Assembly: GCF_028462125.1 (NCBI RefSeq)
Contig: NZ_CP115468.1
Location: forward strand, 1,889,097-1,953,096
Length of the DNA stretch: 64,000 bases
Origin: Leptospira sp. GIMC2001
GTDB taxonomy: Bacteria > Spirochaetota > Leptospiria > Leptospirales > Leptospiraceae
Direction of reading: 5' to 3'
Every line of letters starts with the position of its first letter. Position 1 is the stretch's first letter. This document shows, piece by piece, positions 9,019 to 17,464 of the stretch. The position numbers were made by a program, and so were the translations under genes. A model generated the notes under the pieces. The model saw only the letters and a program-made list of their open reading frames with translations. It did no database searches and was not told the origin of the DNA.

Positions 9019-9823
9019 AACAAACCAGATTCAATTTATTCTTCTCAGCAAATGCTATCGTATCTTGCGGTCTGACCACAATGGTTTCACCCTCACGAAA
9101 AGCAAGAGTCTTACATTTAGCTTCAAGCATTGTTTGCAAGGTATGAATCCCAATGGTCGGTAGGTCAAATCTTGGATCTTGGTTGCGCTTAGAGGACTTG
9201 CATACGATTGCTGTGCCTTTCTTTGCAGTATAAAATCCACCGCGACGAATTGTCTCATCGGTTCCTTCTGCAGCTTCAACTGCAACAACGGACCTGTCAA
9301 GAACTACTACAGATTGACCAACATCCAAATTGGCCATTTTACTAGCGTAATCCATTCCAAATTCTATATCATTCATTTCATTGGTAGAAAGTTTGGATTT
9401 AGTATATCTACCTTGTTCAAGAAGTAATGAGGAAAGAAATTTTTTCTGCGATTCAAATTCTATTCCATACTTCGTGAACTCTTCAGCAACCGCAAGAAAT
9501 AAAGGATGATCATTCTTATTGATGGTTTTTGCAAGAATGGAAATCGCTTTTAAATCAAATTTGAGTCCTTTGAATAAAAGTTCTTTTCTTACTTTTCCAG
9601 TAAGTAAGATACGATTGATTTTTTGCTTTTTGCAAATTTTGAGAATCTCGCCAATCTTAGTTAGGTGGACTTGGATAGTCCTCTTTGGTTCAATATTTGG
9701 ATCGAAGTCTGATTCTCTCAATCCCAAAAGAATTGGGTCTTCACCCATTTGAATTGCTTCTTGCAAAGCAATAAATGGTAACTCACCGCCACCAGCGATA
9801 ATTCCTAATCTGTTAAGAGACAA
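8969..9823 (-). CDS. lpxI: UDP-2,3-diacylglucosamine pyrophosphatase LpxI
   Basis: LpxI (formerly DUF1009) hydrolyses UDP-2,3-diacylglucosamine to lipid X plus UMP, the step just before LpxB; it replaces the unrelated LpxH. The 284-residue protein starts MSLNRLGIIAGGGELP, matching the family's N-terminal glycine-rich motif. It also carries LLTGKVRKELLF, the VAVEAAEGTDETIRRGG motif and a C-terminal VVRPQDTIAFAEKN stretch. It overlaps lpxB by 50 bases on the same strand, so the two consecutive enzymes are coded together and probably translationally coupled. Confidence 0.93.
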   Translation of the reverse strand: MSLNRLGIIAGGGELPFIALQEAIQMGEDPILLGLRESDFDPNIEPKRTIQVHLTKIGEILKICKKQKINRILLTGKVRKELLFKGLKFDLKAISILAKTINKNDHPLFLAVAEEFTKYGIEFESQKKFLSSLLLEQGRYTKSKLSTNEMNDIEFGMDYASKMANLDVGQSVVVLDRSVVAVEAAEGTDETIRRGGFYTAKKGTAIVCKSSKRNQDPRFDLPTIGIHTLQTMLEAKCKTLAFREGETIVVRPQDTIAFAEKNKLNLVCYGTKGKKAINEYKKIR

Positions 9824-9834
9824 GGTAGAAGATT

Positions 9835-10173
9835 CTACTCGCTTGTTGAAGTTTTGGATCCGCTATCAGAACTAGAAGTTGCTTGCGAGGATGAGCTTGC
9901 TCCTGAATCACTAGATGAAGAGCTTGCAGCAGTACTAGATCCAGCAACTGCGCTTGAACTAGATTGGGAAGTCGGTGCTCCAGAATCTGGTTTTTTATAA
10001 TCAGTTACATAAAACCCAGAACCCTTGAAAATAATCCCAGATCCTTTTGAGATAAGTCTTGTCACTGAACCTGCTTTTTCGCAAAGACAATTCGTCAACG
10101 CATCATCCTTCATGGATTGAAAATGTTCAAATTCTTTACCACATGTATTGCATCGATAGTCATAAGTTGGCAT
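9835..10173 (-). CDS. FmdB-type zinc-ribbon protein with serine-rich tail
   Basis: A 112-residue FmdB-family protein. The N-terminus MPTYDYRCNTCGKEFEHFQS is the family signature with the first CxxC pair. The second pair is compressed to C-L-C rather than CxxC. The conserved RLISKGSG and FKGSGFYVTDYKK follow, and the last 45 residues are almost entirely Ser, Ala, Thr, Gly and Asp. The family was named for a putative regulator of formamidase genes, but its role is generally unknown. It sits 11 bases upstream of lpxI in the same transcription unit. Confidence 0.82.
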   Translation of the reverse strand: MPTYDYRCNTCGKEFEHFQSMKDDALTNCLCEKAGSVTRLISKGSGIIFKGSGFYVTDYKKPDSGAPTSQSSSSAVAGSSTAASSSSSDSGASSSSQATSSSDSGSKTSTSE

Positions 10174-10189
10174 AATATATTTCTCCTAT

Positions 10190-11644
10190 TTATTCTTTTC
10201 CAATTCGGAAACCGTAAAGAATTGCGGAATGATTGGTTTTCTTAACTGCTTGGGGAATACAAATCTCCCAGGAATAGGTTCCTTTTTCCAAAACATTGGA
10301 GTCCAAAGGAAGTGATTTAACATTTTGAAGAATTCCTGAGTTTTTACGAATCAAAGTTCCCAAGAAATAGTTTTCCTTACCGCCAGTGATCTTAAGAGAA
10401 AGAGTTTCTCTCACGCTTGGGCTGTCTACTAGAAAATTATTTCCATTTAAGATGATATTATTATCACCAACTTCAATTTTAAAAGCGGGGTGGGATTGTC
10501 CGCCATAGAGTACATGGAATTCTGCAATCGGAACCGACTCTTCTGCGGAATCAATTTCATAGAAAACTTCGAAGAAATTTTTCTTTCCACTAAATTTACG
10601 ACAAATCAATTCTTTCTTTCCATCTTGCGGTCTATACACTGTGAAACCAACTTCACCGTGACGGACTTTTCTTTTGGTTGGAATATAATCACCGAAAAAA
10701 TATAGAGGTATGGATTCTTCTCGCCATGTATCAAAATCTATTTGAGCAAAGTATTCCAGAGTTGAAAATCTGGATTTGCAACGTTCTACTAGCATTTGAC
10801 TTGGTTTATGGATTTGGGTTTGTGGGCTGAACACCCAACCTGATTTAAATAATTTTGGAGAAAAGCAACGGATCCAGAATCCTTGCTTACCACCTAAAGT
10901 TTCTTCATTGCTATCTCGATCAAAACAATACAATTCATCATCTGAATTCAATTGTCCAAGAACAGGGTATTCAGTTCCTGCGCCGAAACGGAAATTCACT
11001 CGGTCACCTTTTATATGAAATAAATTATTGTAAAAAGGTGAAGATTCTTCTGTTGCAAGAAAATGAATTGTCTCGATAAGAAATCCTGATTCAATTTCTC
11101 CAATAGGATCTAATGGCGATTGAAAAAGCTCCACTAAAGCAATGCTCGTATCTTTCATGAAGTTTCTAGGATCTTCAAAAAGAATTCGATTTAGATACTC
11201 AGAATTTTTATCAGGAGGATTGCAGAAAATCGAAGAGTGTACTTTTTCAAGTAAGCTCTTTTGATACCAGTAAGCATGCTTTTTCAATCTTAGAAAGAAT
11301 GGATCTTCTAAATGAGTACAGATTTTTCCATCTACTTTATATTCAGTATGAGGCACTTCATGGTAGTCGTTTAATTTTTCTATGAGTTCGTTTTTGTCAG
11401 ACTCGGAAGCTGTAAGATTGATTTTCTTTTCAATTCCAGAAACAGCAAGTGATATTAAGGCATGGTCTTCTTCTTCCAAACCTTTTTCATCATGATAGAT
11501 TTTCAGGACATGGAAATAGTCCTTCTTATCAATTGCTTCCAGAGCACGTTCTCTGAGAGGTCTTATATCAATCAGAAAATATGCTACGATGGATGCGAGT
11601 AGAAAGATTACGAATGCGGTAGTAAAGACTCTAGATAAGATCAC
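10190..11644 (-). CDS. Membrane-anchored protein with bacterial SH3 domain
   Basis: A 484-residue protein starting at a GTG that overlaps the stop of the upstream tolC-like gene in a GTGA arrangement. One N-terminal hydrophobic segment (FTTAFVIFLLASIVAYFLI) anchors it to the inner membrane. Around residues 210-275 the sequence RVNFRFGAGTEYPVLGQL, then GGKQGFWIRC and SGWVFSPQ, has the shape of a bacterial SH3 (SH3b) domain, which often binds peptidoglycan. The C-terminal half is beta-rich and ends in an immunoglobulin-like SYSWEICIP-type strand pattern. The function is unknown; coupling to the TolC-like protein suggests an envelope role. Confidence 0.7.
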   Translation of the reverse strand: MILSRVFTTAFVIFLLASIVAYFLIDIRPLRERALEAIDKKDYFHVLKIYHDEKGLEEEDHALISLAVSGIEKKINLTASESDKNELIEKLNDYHEVPHTEYKVDGKICTHLEDPFFLRLKKHAYWYQKSLLEKVHSSIFCNPPDKNSEYLNRILFEDPRNFMKDTSIALVELFQSPLDPIGEIESGFLIETIHFLATEESSPFYNNLFHIKGDRVNFRFGAGTEYPVLGQLNSDDELYCFDRDSNEETLGGKQGFWIRCFSPKLFKSGWVFSPQTQIHKPSQMLVERCKSRFSTLEYFAQIDFDTWREESIPLYFFGDYIPTKRKVRHGEVGFTVYRPQDGKKELICRKFSGKKNFFEVFYEIDSAEESVPIAEFHVLYGGQSHPAFKIEVGDNNIILNGNNFLVDSPSVRETLSLKITGGKENYFLGTLIRKNSGILQNVKSLPLDSNVLEKGTYSWEICIPQAVKKTNHSAILYGFRIGKE

Positions 11645-13317
11645 AGATTATTGGAAGGAACCAATTTATCCTTGTCAATTTTATATTCTTCAAATAGGGA
11701 ATTTTTAGAGACGTAGTATCTATGAAGGTTGATATTGTAGTCCACTTTTGCACGTATCATACTGAGTTGATCTTGAACTAATGAATCAAGAGCATTCTTA
11801 ACGGACACCGCGTTGAATCGACCTTGCTGAAAACTACGGAGAACACCATTGTAGTATTTTCTGGATTCTTGTTCCGTATTTTCTGCATTTTTGTAAATGG
11901 TATAAGTAGCTTTTAGAACATCGATTTTTGTTTTTACATCATCAGCTACAACTCGAACTAGATCGTCTTCTTCTATATTTGCTTGTCTTTTTTGAATTTC
12001 TGCATCTCTTATTCCCGCTTTGACTCCTTTATCAAATAAAGGGTAAGAGAAATCGATCGCACCTTGCTGTATTGGATATTTTTCTGAAGACACGCCTTGG
12101 TTTTTGCTTGTAAAGTTTTCTTGAGGGCTAACGAGATTTTGCGCTTGGTAGCCGTAACTTCCGGATACTTTTAGTGTTGGCAAAGCGTCATTATTCGCCA
12201 TTTTCATCGCAAGTTCTGCATTTTCTTTCTTTCTTGCCATATTTCGAAAATCAGCTCGATGATTATAAGCATATTCTAAATCTCTTTTATAATCAATCGT
12301 CTTAGGGAGATCTTCTACCAAAGGAGTCACTTTGGAAAAGTTGGTATCTGCCGGAAGGTTTAGAGTTCGAAGAAGTTTTCGTTTCGCTTCATCTCGATCT
12401 ACTTTTGCATTAGCTAATTGGCTTTCTGCTTGAGCGAGAAGGGCGTTCCATTGGTTCACTTCAAAATTCTCTGATAAACCAAGGCCTTGTTTTCGTATGG
12501 TAAGATTTCTTACATTCTTTGTATTGTTGAGAAGTTGCTCAAATGTAACAACAGAATTCTCTTTTACAGAGTAATCCCAATAATCAACCAAAGATTCTAC
12601 TATGATATTAGAAAGCTCTTGTTCCAGTTCTTCTTTACGAATCAAAGAATTGTTTTCCAGAATCTGTTCGGTCTTTCTTTCTTTGTATCCAAATCCATTT
12701 TTCAATAGATCCTGTGCGATAGTCGCTGTAACCGAACCAGTATACAAAGGGCCAATACCTAAGCCGCTGAATCCTGGTGGATTTCTAAATTGATCTTCAA
12801 AAGCATTTGAGTCAAATCTTGTGCTTCCTACATTCACTTTGAAATACGTTCCTGTACTAAACAGTTTCTCAATTCCAGTATTGTACTCATTCGTCTGAGT
12901 CTTGGTTCCAGTAAAAATCGTGCTCTGGTTGAATGGATTCTTTTTCTGGTCAATGCTTGCATCAGCAACGACTCTCCAAGAATACTTTCCTTGGTTCTTT
13001 AGTTCATCTGTATCGGCTTTCGATAATTCTAATTTCTTGCGTAAAACTTTCGGATCATTATCTAAGGCTCTTCGAATTGCCTCATCTAAAGTGAGACTGA
13101 CCCCATCTGCTGAATTGGGATTACTTTGGTTTTTGGTTCTATCCAAATTGTCATCGGAGGATTTAGAAATAGTTGCCTGAGATTTGGAATCTTCCTGACC
13201 ATCTGCCGATTCAGTCAGAGCATCATCCCCTTGAGAGGAATCGTTTTTTTGTCCCGAAGAACAGGTTGTGAGAGATAGTATAATAATTGAGGTAAGTAGA
13301 AATCGTACGATCATCAT
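11641..13317 (-). CDS. TolC-family outer-membrane protein, lipid-anchored
   Basis: A 558-residue outer-membrane efflux protein. The signal peptide ends in LSLTTC, a lipobox, so it is likely a lipoprotein like OprM. After an acidic, Ser-rich linker it begins SLTLDEAIRRALDNDPKVL, the typical start of an OEP repeat, and the second repeat starts around residue 330 with DYKRDLEYAYNHRADF. Long amphipathic helices (ENAELAMKMANND and others) are the TolC coiled-coil barrel. No RND pump or adaptor gene is adjacent; downstream lie the SH3 protein, fmdB, lpxI and lpxB, all in the same direction with tiny gaps. Confidence 0.85.
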   Translation of the reverse strand: MMIVRFLLTSIIILSLTTCSSGQKNDSSQGDDALTESADGQEDSKSQATISKSSDDNLDRTKNQSNPNSADGVSLTLDEAIRRALDNDPKVLRKKLELSKADTDELKNQGKYSWRVVADASIDQKKNPFNQSTIFTGTKTQTNEYNTGIEKLFSTGTYFKVNVGSTRFDSNAFEDQFRNPPGFSGLGIGPLYTGSVTATIAQDLLKNGFGYKERKTEQILENNSLIRKEELEQELSNIIVESLVDYWDYSVKENSVVTFEQLLNNTKNVRNLTIRKQGLGLSENFEVNQWNALLAQAESQLANAKVDRDEAKRKLLRTLNLPADTNFSKVTPLVEDLPKTIDYKRDLEYAYNHRADFRNMARKKENAELAMKMANNDALPTLKVSGSYGYQAQNLVSPQENFTSKNQGVSSEKYPIQQGAIDFSYPLFDKGVKAGIRDAEIQKRQANIEEDDLVRVVADDVKTKIDVLKATYTIYKNAENTEQESRKYYNGVLRSFQQGRFNAVSVKNALDSLVQDQLSMIRAKVDYNINLHRYYVSKNSLFEEYKIDKDKLVPSNNL

Positions 13318-13378
13318 TGTGTTAGACCCTTCTACCCTAGTTTTTGGATTGGTTCTTAGATGGCAAAATCTTTTTAAC

Positions 13379-13408
13379 CTAGGGTCTTGAGAATTCCTTA
13401 GACCCTAG
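13379..13408 (-). terminator. Hairpin downstream of sucD
   Basis: Bases 13379-13387 and 13400-13408 form a perfect 9-bp inverted repeat (CTAGGGTCT/AGACCCTAG). The 12-base loop itself contains GAATTC. It lies 26 bases past the sucD stop on the minus strand and about 60 bases upstream of the tolC-like gene, so it probably ends the suc transcript. A true U tract is absent; the distal side reads AGGTTAAAAAG. The 9-mer TTAGACCCT is repeated at 13322-13330. Confidence 0.5.
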
Positions 13409-13433
13409 TGCAATCAAGACAATCTAACGTAAT

Positions 13434-14312
13434 TTATTTACCGATTGCCGCCTTCATTTTTTCTCCAACTTCTGCAATCGACTGGCATACATGAATTCCA
13501 GCATCCTTCATTGCTTTCATTTTCGACTCGGCAGTTCCGAGACCGCCAGAAATAATCGCTCCGGCATGTCCCATTCTCTTACCTGGTGGTGCAGTTTGAC
13601 CTGCAATGAATCCAACTACTGGTTTTTTGACAAATTCTTTGATGTAAGCTGCAGCTTCTTCTTCAGAAGTTCCGCCGATCTCACCAATCATCACAATACC
13701 TTCAGTTTCTGGATCTTCATTCAGAAGTTTTACAGCTTCATAATGATTCATTCCAGGAACTGGATCTCCGCCGATTCCAATACAAGTCGATTGACCTAGA
13801 CCTTGTTTTGTTATCTGAGCTACTGATTCGTAAGTCAATGTTCCAGAACGAGAAACCAAACCAATTGTGCCTGGTGAGTGAATGAAGCCTGGCATAATTC
13901 CTAGTTTTTGTTTCGCTCTTGGAGTGATCACTCCTGGACAGTTTGGTCCTACCAATTTGGTTTTGGAATTACGAAGGACGCTGTACACTTTTAGCATATC
14001 GTGAGTCGGAATTCCTTCTGTGATACAAACAATCAATGGGATTTCTGCAAATATACCTTCGAGAATTGCATCAGCTGCAAATGGAGGTGGAACAAAAATT
14101 ACGGCAGCATTTGCTCCTTCATCTTTCATTGCATCTCCGATGCTATTGAAAACAGGAACTTTAGATTCCCATTTGGATCCACCTTTACCCGGAGTAACAC
14201 CGGCAATCAGTTTTGTTCCGTATTCCAACATCTGGGTTGCGTGGAAAGATCCTTCCTTACCCGTGATTCCTTGGACTACGACTCTTGTTTTTTCATCTAC
14301 TAAAACAGCCAT
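13434..14312 (-). CDS. sucD: Succinyl-CoA synthetase alpha subunit
   Basis: The alpha subunit of succinyl-CoA ligase binds CoA and carries the phosphohistidine of the TCA-cycle step succinyl-CoA to succinate with NTP formation. The 292-residue protein has the N-terminal [17 protein letters not shown]oA-binding motif, [20 protein letters not shown], the [11 protein letters not shown] loop and the active-site GHAGAI with His249. Length and motifs match bacterial SucD. It starts 12 bases downstream of sucC. Confidence 0.97.
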   Translation of the reverse strand: MAVLVDEKTRVVVQGITGKEGSFHATQMLEYGTKLIAGVTPGKGGSKWESKVPVFNSIGDAMKDEGANAAVIFVPPPFAADAILEGIFAEIPLIVCITEGIPTHDMLKVYSVLRNSKTKLVGPNCPGVITPRAKQKLGIMPGFIHSPGTIGLVSRSGTLTYESVAQITKQGLGQSTCIGIGGDPVPGMNHYEAVKLLNEDPETEGIVMIGEIGGTSEEEAAAYIKEFVKKPVVGFIAGQTAPPGKRMGHAGAIISGGLGTAESKMKAMKDAGIHVCQSIAEVGEKMKAAIGK

Positions 14313-14324
14313 TAATAATACTCC

Positions 14325-15491
14325 CTATTTGATCATTTTGGCGATAGTCTGTGCTGCTTCACGCAGATCATCTACACCTGTGATTTTCAATCCACTTTTG
14401 TTCAAAATCTCACGACCCAATTCTGCATTGGTTCCTTGGAGACGAACTACGAGTGGGACACTAAGATCTACGGCTTTTGCAGCTTCAATGATTCCTTCCG
14501 CAACCATATTGCATCGAACAATTCCGCCAAAAATATTTACGAAGATACCTTTTACGTTCGGATCACCTAAGATGATTTTGAAACCATTAGTAACAGTAGT
14601 TACATTTGCTCCACCGCCGACGTCCAAGAAGTTTGCAGGTTCAGCACCAGCAAGTTTAACGATGTCCATGGTTGCCATAGCAAGTCCTGCACCGTTGACC
14701 ATGCAACCGATGTTACCGTCTAGTTTTACATAGTTAAGATTGAATTCACTCGCTTGCAATTCTAGAGGATCTTCTTCCGATTTGTCTCTATAATTGATAT
14801 TGTCTGGATGACGATACATTGCGTTCTCATCTAGATCCATCTTGCAGTCACCAGCGATGATTTCATTCTGCTTAGTCAAAATCAGAGGATTCACTTCAAG
14901 CAGTGCTAAGTCTTCTGCGATATAAGCTGTGTATGCTTTGAGAACGAGATCCATAAAAGATTTCTGAGCTTCCGCTGGAATGTTCAAGTCAAAAGCAAGT
15001 TTACGAACTTGGTTTGGTTGAACTCCAATTCCTGGATCGACAACAACTTTTAGGATTTTCTCTGGAGTATGTTCTGCTACTTCTTCAATCTCCATACCAC
15101 CTTCAGTAGATGCCATGATGATTGTTTTGCGAAGTGAACGATCTAGAAGGATAGAAATATAGTATTCTTTTGCAATTTCTAAACCTTGCTCAAGGTAGAT
15201 TTTTAAAACCTTTTTCCCTTCAGCACCGGTCTGCGGGGTGATGAGTTGCATTCCGAGAATTTTCTCAGCTGCTGCTTTGGCATCGTCTTTGGTTTTGGCA
15301 ACCTTGACTCCACCGCCTTTTCCGCGTCCACCTGCGTGAATCTGTGCTTTTACAACAACTACGGGGGACTTTTGTGAGACTTCCGAATATGCTTTTTCGA
15401 AGTCTTCTTTTTTATCGATTACGACACCGAAGGGCACATTCGCCTTGTGTCTCTTGAGGATCTCTTTGGCTTGGTATTCGTGAACTTTCAT
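14325..15491 (-). CDS. sucC: Succinyl-CoA synthetase beta subunit
   Basis: The ATP-grasp beta subunit binds nucleotide and succinate. The ATG at 15491 gives 388 residues, the normal family length, and a start [16 protein letters not shown]. It is preceded by a good ribosome site, AAGGA, five bases upstream; a longer frame back to 15554 lacks both. Motifs include the [12 protein letters not shown] nucleotide-binding loop, [18 protein letters not shown] and [10 protein letters not shown]. It forms an operon with sucD. Confidence 0.97.
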   Translation of the reverse strand: MKVHEYQAKEILKRHKANVPFGVVIDKKEDFEKAYSEVSQKSPVVVVKAQIHAGGRGKGGGVKVAKTKDDAKAAAEKILGMQLITPQTGAEGKKVLKIYLEQGLEIAKEYYISILLDRSLRKTIIMASTEGGMEIEEVAEHTPEKILKVVVDPGIGVQPNQVRKLAFDLNIPAEAQKSFMDLVLKAYTAYIAEDLALLEVNPLILTKQNEIIAGDCKMDLDENAMYRHPDNINYRDKSEEDPLELQASEFNLNYVKLDGNIGCMVNGAGLAMATMDIVKLAGAEPANFLDVGGGANVTTVTNGFKIILGDPNVKGIFVNIFGGIVRCNMVAEGIIEAAKAVDLSVPLVVRLQGTNAELGREILNKSGLKITGVDDLREAAQTIAKMIK

Positions 15492-15636
15492 GGATTCCTT
15501 TATAAAACAAAATCTATAAGGTATTTTTTTAACTAGGTCGAGACTGTCATGCAAAAAAATTGAAAGAATTCTAGATCGTTACGATTCGTCTTGATACCTA
15601 ATGATCCATGTATTCCGAAAGGTAGACTGGATTGGG

Positions 15637-16254
15637 TCAGAGATTCTTAAGAACATCTCCGATAATGAGGGATGCTTCTTTGAGCCCAGCTTTCCAGCGT
15701 GATTCAGCTTCTTTCTTGGAAGTTTTCTCATCAAAACCCAGTTGCACAAGTCCTAGTATAGCCAATTCCAGTTGTGAATCCAAGGATTCTTGAGTTGATA
15801 TGGTTTCATCTTCAACGAAGTGATCTGAAAGAAAACTCTCTAGCTTCTTTAAATTCTGTTTGAGTTCGAATAAAACTTTCTCAGAAGTTTTCCCTTTTAC
15901 CTTGGGAATTTTTTCTAAGGCTTGCTTGTTCTCAGCTTTTGCGATATTGAATAGGGCATCTGCATCATAGAAAGAAAGTATTTTAAGCGAAGTCTGTTCT
16001 CCGATTCCATTGAAAGACTTCATAAGCCGAAAAAGCTCGCGATCACGTGCGGTAAGAAATCCAAATAATTTTTGGCTTCTGTCTGTAATCGAGTGATAGA
16101 TATGCAAAACTATATTTGCATTTTCGGGAAGGGATTTCAGATGAAGATGAGTCGGAAAAGGAATTTGAATCTCGTAACCGACTCCACTAGCAGTTTCCAA
16201 AATTACATGACCCATTTCCAATCTAAGAACATTTCCGCGTAAGCTTGCTATCAT
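15637..16254 (-). CDS. ruvA: Holliday junction branch migration protein RuvA
   Basis: RuvA binds Holliday junctions as a tetramer and loads the RuvB motor. The 205-residue protein starts MIASLRGNVLRLE with the oligonucleotide-binding domain motif GVGYEIQIP and HIYHSITDRSQKLFGF. It is followed by helix-hairpin-helix segments (ELFRLMKSFNGIGEQTSLKIL and EKIPKVKGKTSEKVLFELK) and a C-terminal domain after an acidic linker. It is divergent from the first polysaccharide gene and upstream of sucC on the same strand, but the 145-base gap suggests separate transcription. Confidence 0.95.
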   Translation of the reverse strand: MIASLRGNVLRLEMGHVILETASGVGYEIQIPFPTHLHLKSLPENANIVLHIYHSITDRSQKLFGFLTARDRELFRLMKSFNGIGEQTSLKILSFYDADALFNIAKAENKQALEKIPKVKGKTSEKVLFELKQNLKKLESFLSDHFVEDETISTQESLDSQLELAILGLVQLGFDEKTSKKEAESRWKAGLKEASLIIGDVLKNL

Positions 16255-16361
16255 AAAGTTAATCTGAAGATTCTAGTACAATGTCGTAGTTCAAGGATTT
16301 TTTCCTTGCTATTCTTTATTAACTCGTAGTGTATTAAAAAGTGGATTGAAGAAAACGTTTC
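16255..16361. promoter_or_regulatory. Divergent intergenic region ruvA / polysaccharide locus
   Basis: This 107-base gap separates the core genome (minus strand) from the plus-strand polysaccharide genes and must hold both promoters. It contains a small hairpin, CAAGGA at 16292-16297 pairing with TCCTTG at 16303-16308 around a T5 loop, and an AT-rich TGTATTAAAA that could serve as an extended -10. No convincing -35/-10 pair can be fixed by eye. Confidence 0.35.
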
Positions 16362-17315
16362 ATGAACTCCAAAAAAATTCTAATCTCAGGTACAAACGGA
16401 TTTCTAGGAAGCTTTCTTATGAAATCAAAATTTTCAGAAATTCATGAACTGATTCCAGTTTCCAGAAATTCAGAGAATCGCATCGTTACTTCAGTGATCG
16501 AAAAATCGCAGAGTGAGCTTCCAATAAATAAACCAGTAAAATTTCCCAGCATGAACAATGCAGATGTTGCGATTCATCTTGCTGGACTTGCACATGAAAC
16601 CAAAAATGCATCCGATCGCAATTCCTACTTCCAAGCAAATGTTGAACTCACAGAATCTTTTTTACACTCTGCATCCGAGCTCGGTGTAAAACATTTTCTT
16701 TTCTTTTCTACAATCAAAGTCTATGGAGAAGGTTTTAGCAATGATGCCATAAAGGAAGATTCGAAACCTTCACCTTCGGATATTTATTCCGAGACAAAAT
16801 TGCTTGCTGAAGAGTTGATCCAGAAGAAAGCAAATTCACTGGGAATGTCTTATACAATCATTCGTCCGCCACTTGTCTATGGTCCAAATCCAAAGGCAAA
16901 TATTCTATCCATTATGAATTGGATTCAGAAAGGTTATCCAATTCCAATATCGAGTCGATTGAACCGACGTAGTTTTGTTTCGACCTACAATATTGAATCC
17001 ATGCTCTTACAAATCCTGGAGAGTAAAGCATCCAAGAATCAAATTTTTCTTGTTCAAGATCCAAGTCCTTTTTCTACTCTGGATTTGATTGAATTTATCG
17101 CAGAGGCTTTTGGGAAAAATTCCCGCACTCTGAAGATTCCCCATAATTTGGGTAAGATCATTTTTTCTGCACTAGGTAAGGGAAGAGCTTGGGACAAATT
17201 GAATGGAGATTTATACATGGATGATCGATCTAGTCGAGACAAATTGTCGTGGTCTCCACCTCATTCGACCCGCGAAGGCATTTATTCCATGGTTCAAGGC
17301 TTGTTCAAAATTTGA
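16362..17315 (+). CDS. NAD-dependent sugar epimerase/reductase, WbpV-like
   Basis: A 317-residue extended short-chain dehydrogenase. The NAD-binding motif ISGTNGFLGSFLM is at residues 8-20, the catalytic Y-x-x-x-K is in DIYSETKLLAEELI, and IIRPPLVYGPNPKAN follows. It directly precedes a WecA/WbpL-type phosphosugar transferase. In Pseudomonas and many O-antigen loci an epimerase of this type (WbpV, FnlB relatives) makes UDP-FucNAc or UDP-QuiNAc for that transferase. I infer the same pairing here; the exact sugar cannot be told from sequence. A perfect palindrome overlaps its stop codon. Confidence 0.82.
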   Translation: MNSKKILISGTNGFLGSFLMKSKFSEIHELIPVSRNSENRIVTSVIEKSQSELPINKPVKFPSMNNADVAIHLAGLAHETKNASDRNSYFQANVELTESFLHSASELGVKHFLFFSTIKVYGEGFSNDAIKEDSKPSPSDIYSETKLLAEELIQKKANSLGMSYTIIRPPLVYGPNPKANILSIMNWIQKGYPIPISSRLNRRSFVSTYNIESMLLQILESKASKNQIFLVQDPSPFSTLDLIEFIAEAFGKNSRTLKIPHNLGKIIFSALGKGRAWDKLNGDLYMDDRSSRDKLSWSPPHSTREGIYSMVQGLFKI

Positions 17316-17319
17316 ACAA
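17301..17319. promoter_or_regulatory. Perfect palindrome over the epimerase stop codon
   Basis: TTGTTCAAA and TTTGAACAA are 9-base arms around a single central A, covering the last codons and stop of the epimerase gene. A TTGACA hexamer follows at 17326-17331. The short centre is more like a protein-binding operator than a terminator. The MarR-type regulator encoded 1.2 kb downstream is one possible binder, but that is inference. Confidence 0.4.
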
Positions 17320-17464
17320 AACATGTTGACAAATCCCCGATAGCCAGAAATTTTAAATAATTCTGTAACTTACGCGGCGGAGCTGCGTACACTCACCCGA
17401 TTTAGAACAATTTCATTGTTTTTTAGGACAAATAAATATTTTTATCCCTGCATTCATTAGTTTT

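Noticed and set aside
14020..14733. A 237-codon plus-strand frame across sucD and sucC
   Set aside because: Antisense to two conserved enzymes; its Pro/Ser/Thr-rich product reflects codon structure of the opposite strand.
15492..15554. Longer N-terminus for SucC
   Set aside because: The extra 21 residues are absent from the family and the ATG at 15491 has a good AAGGA ribosome site.
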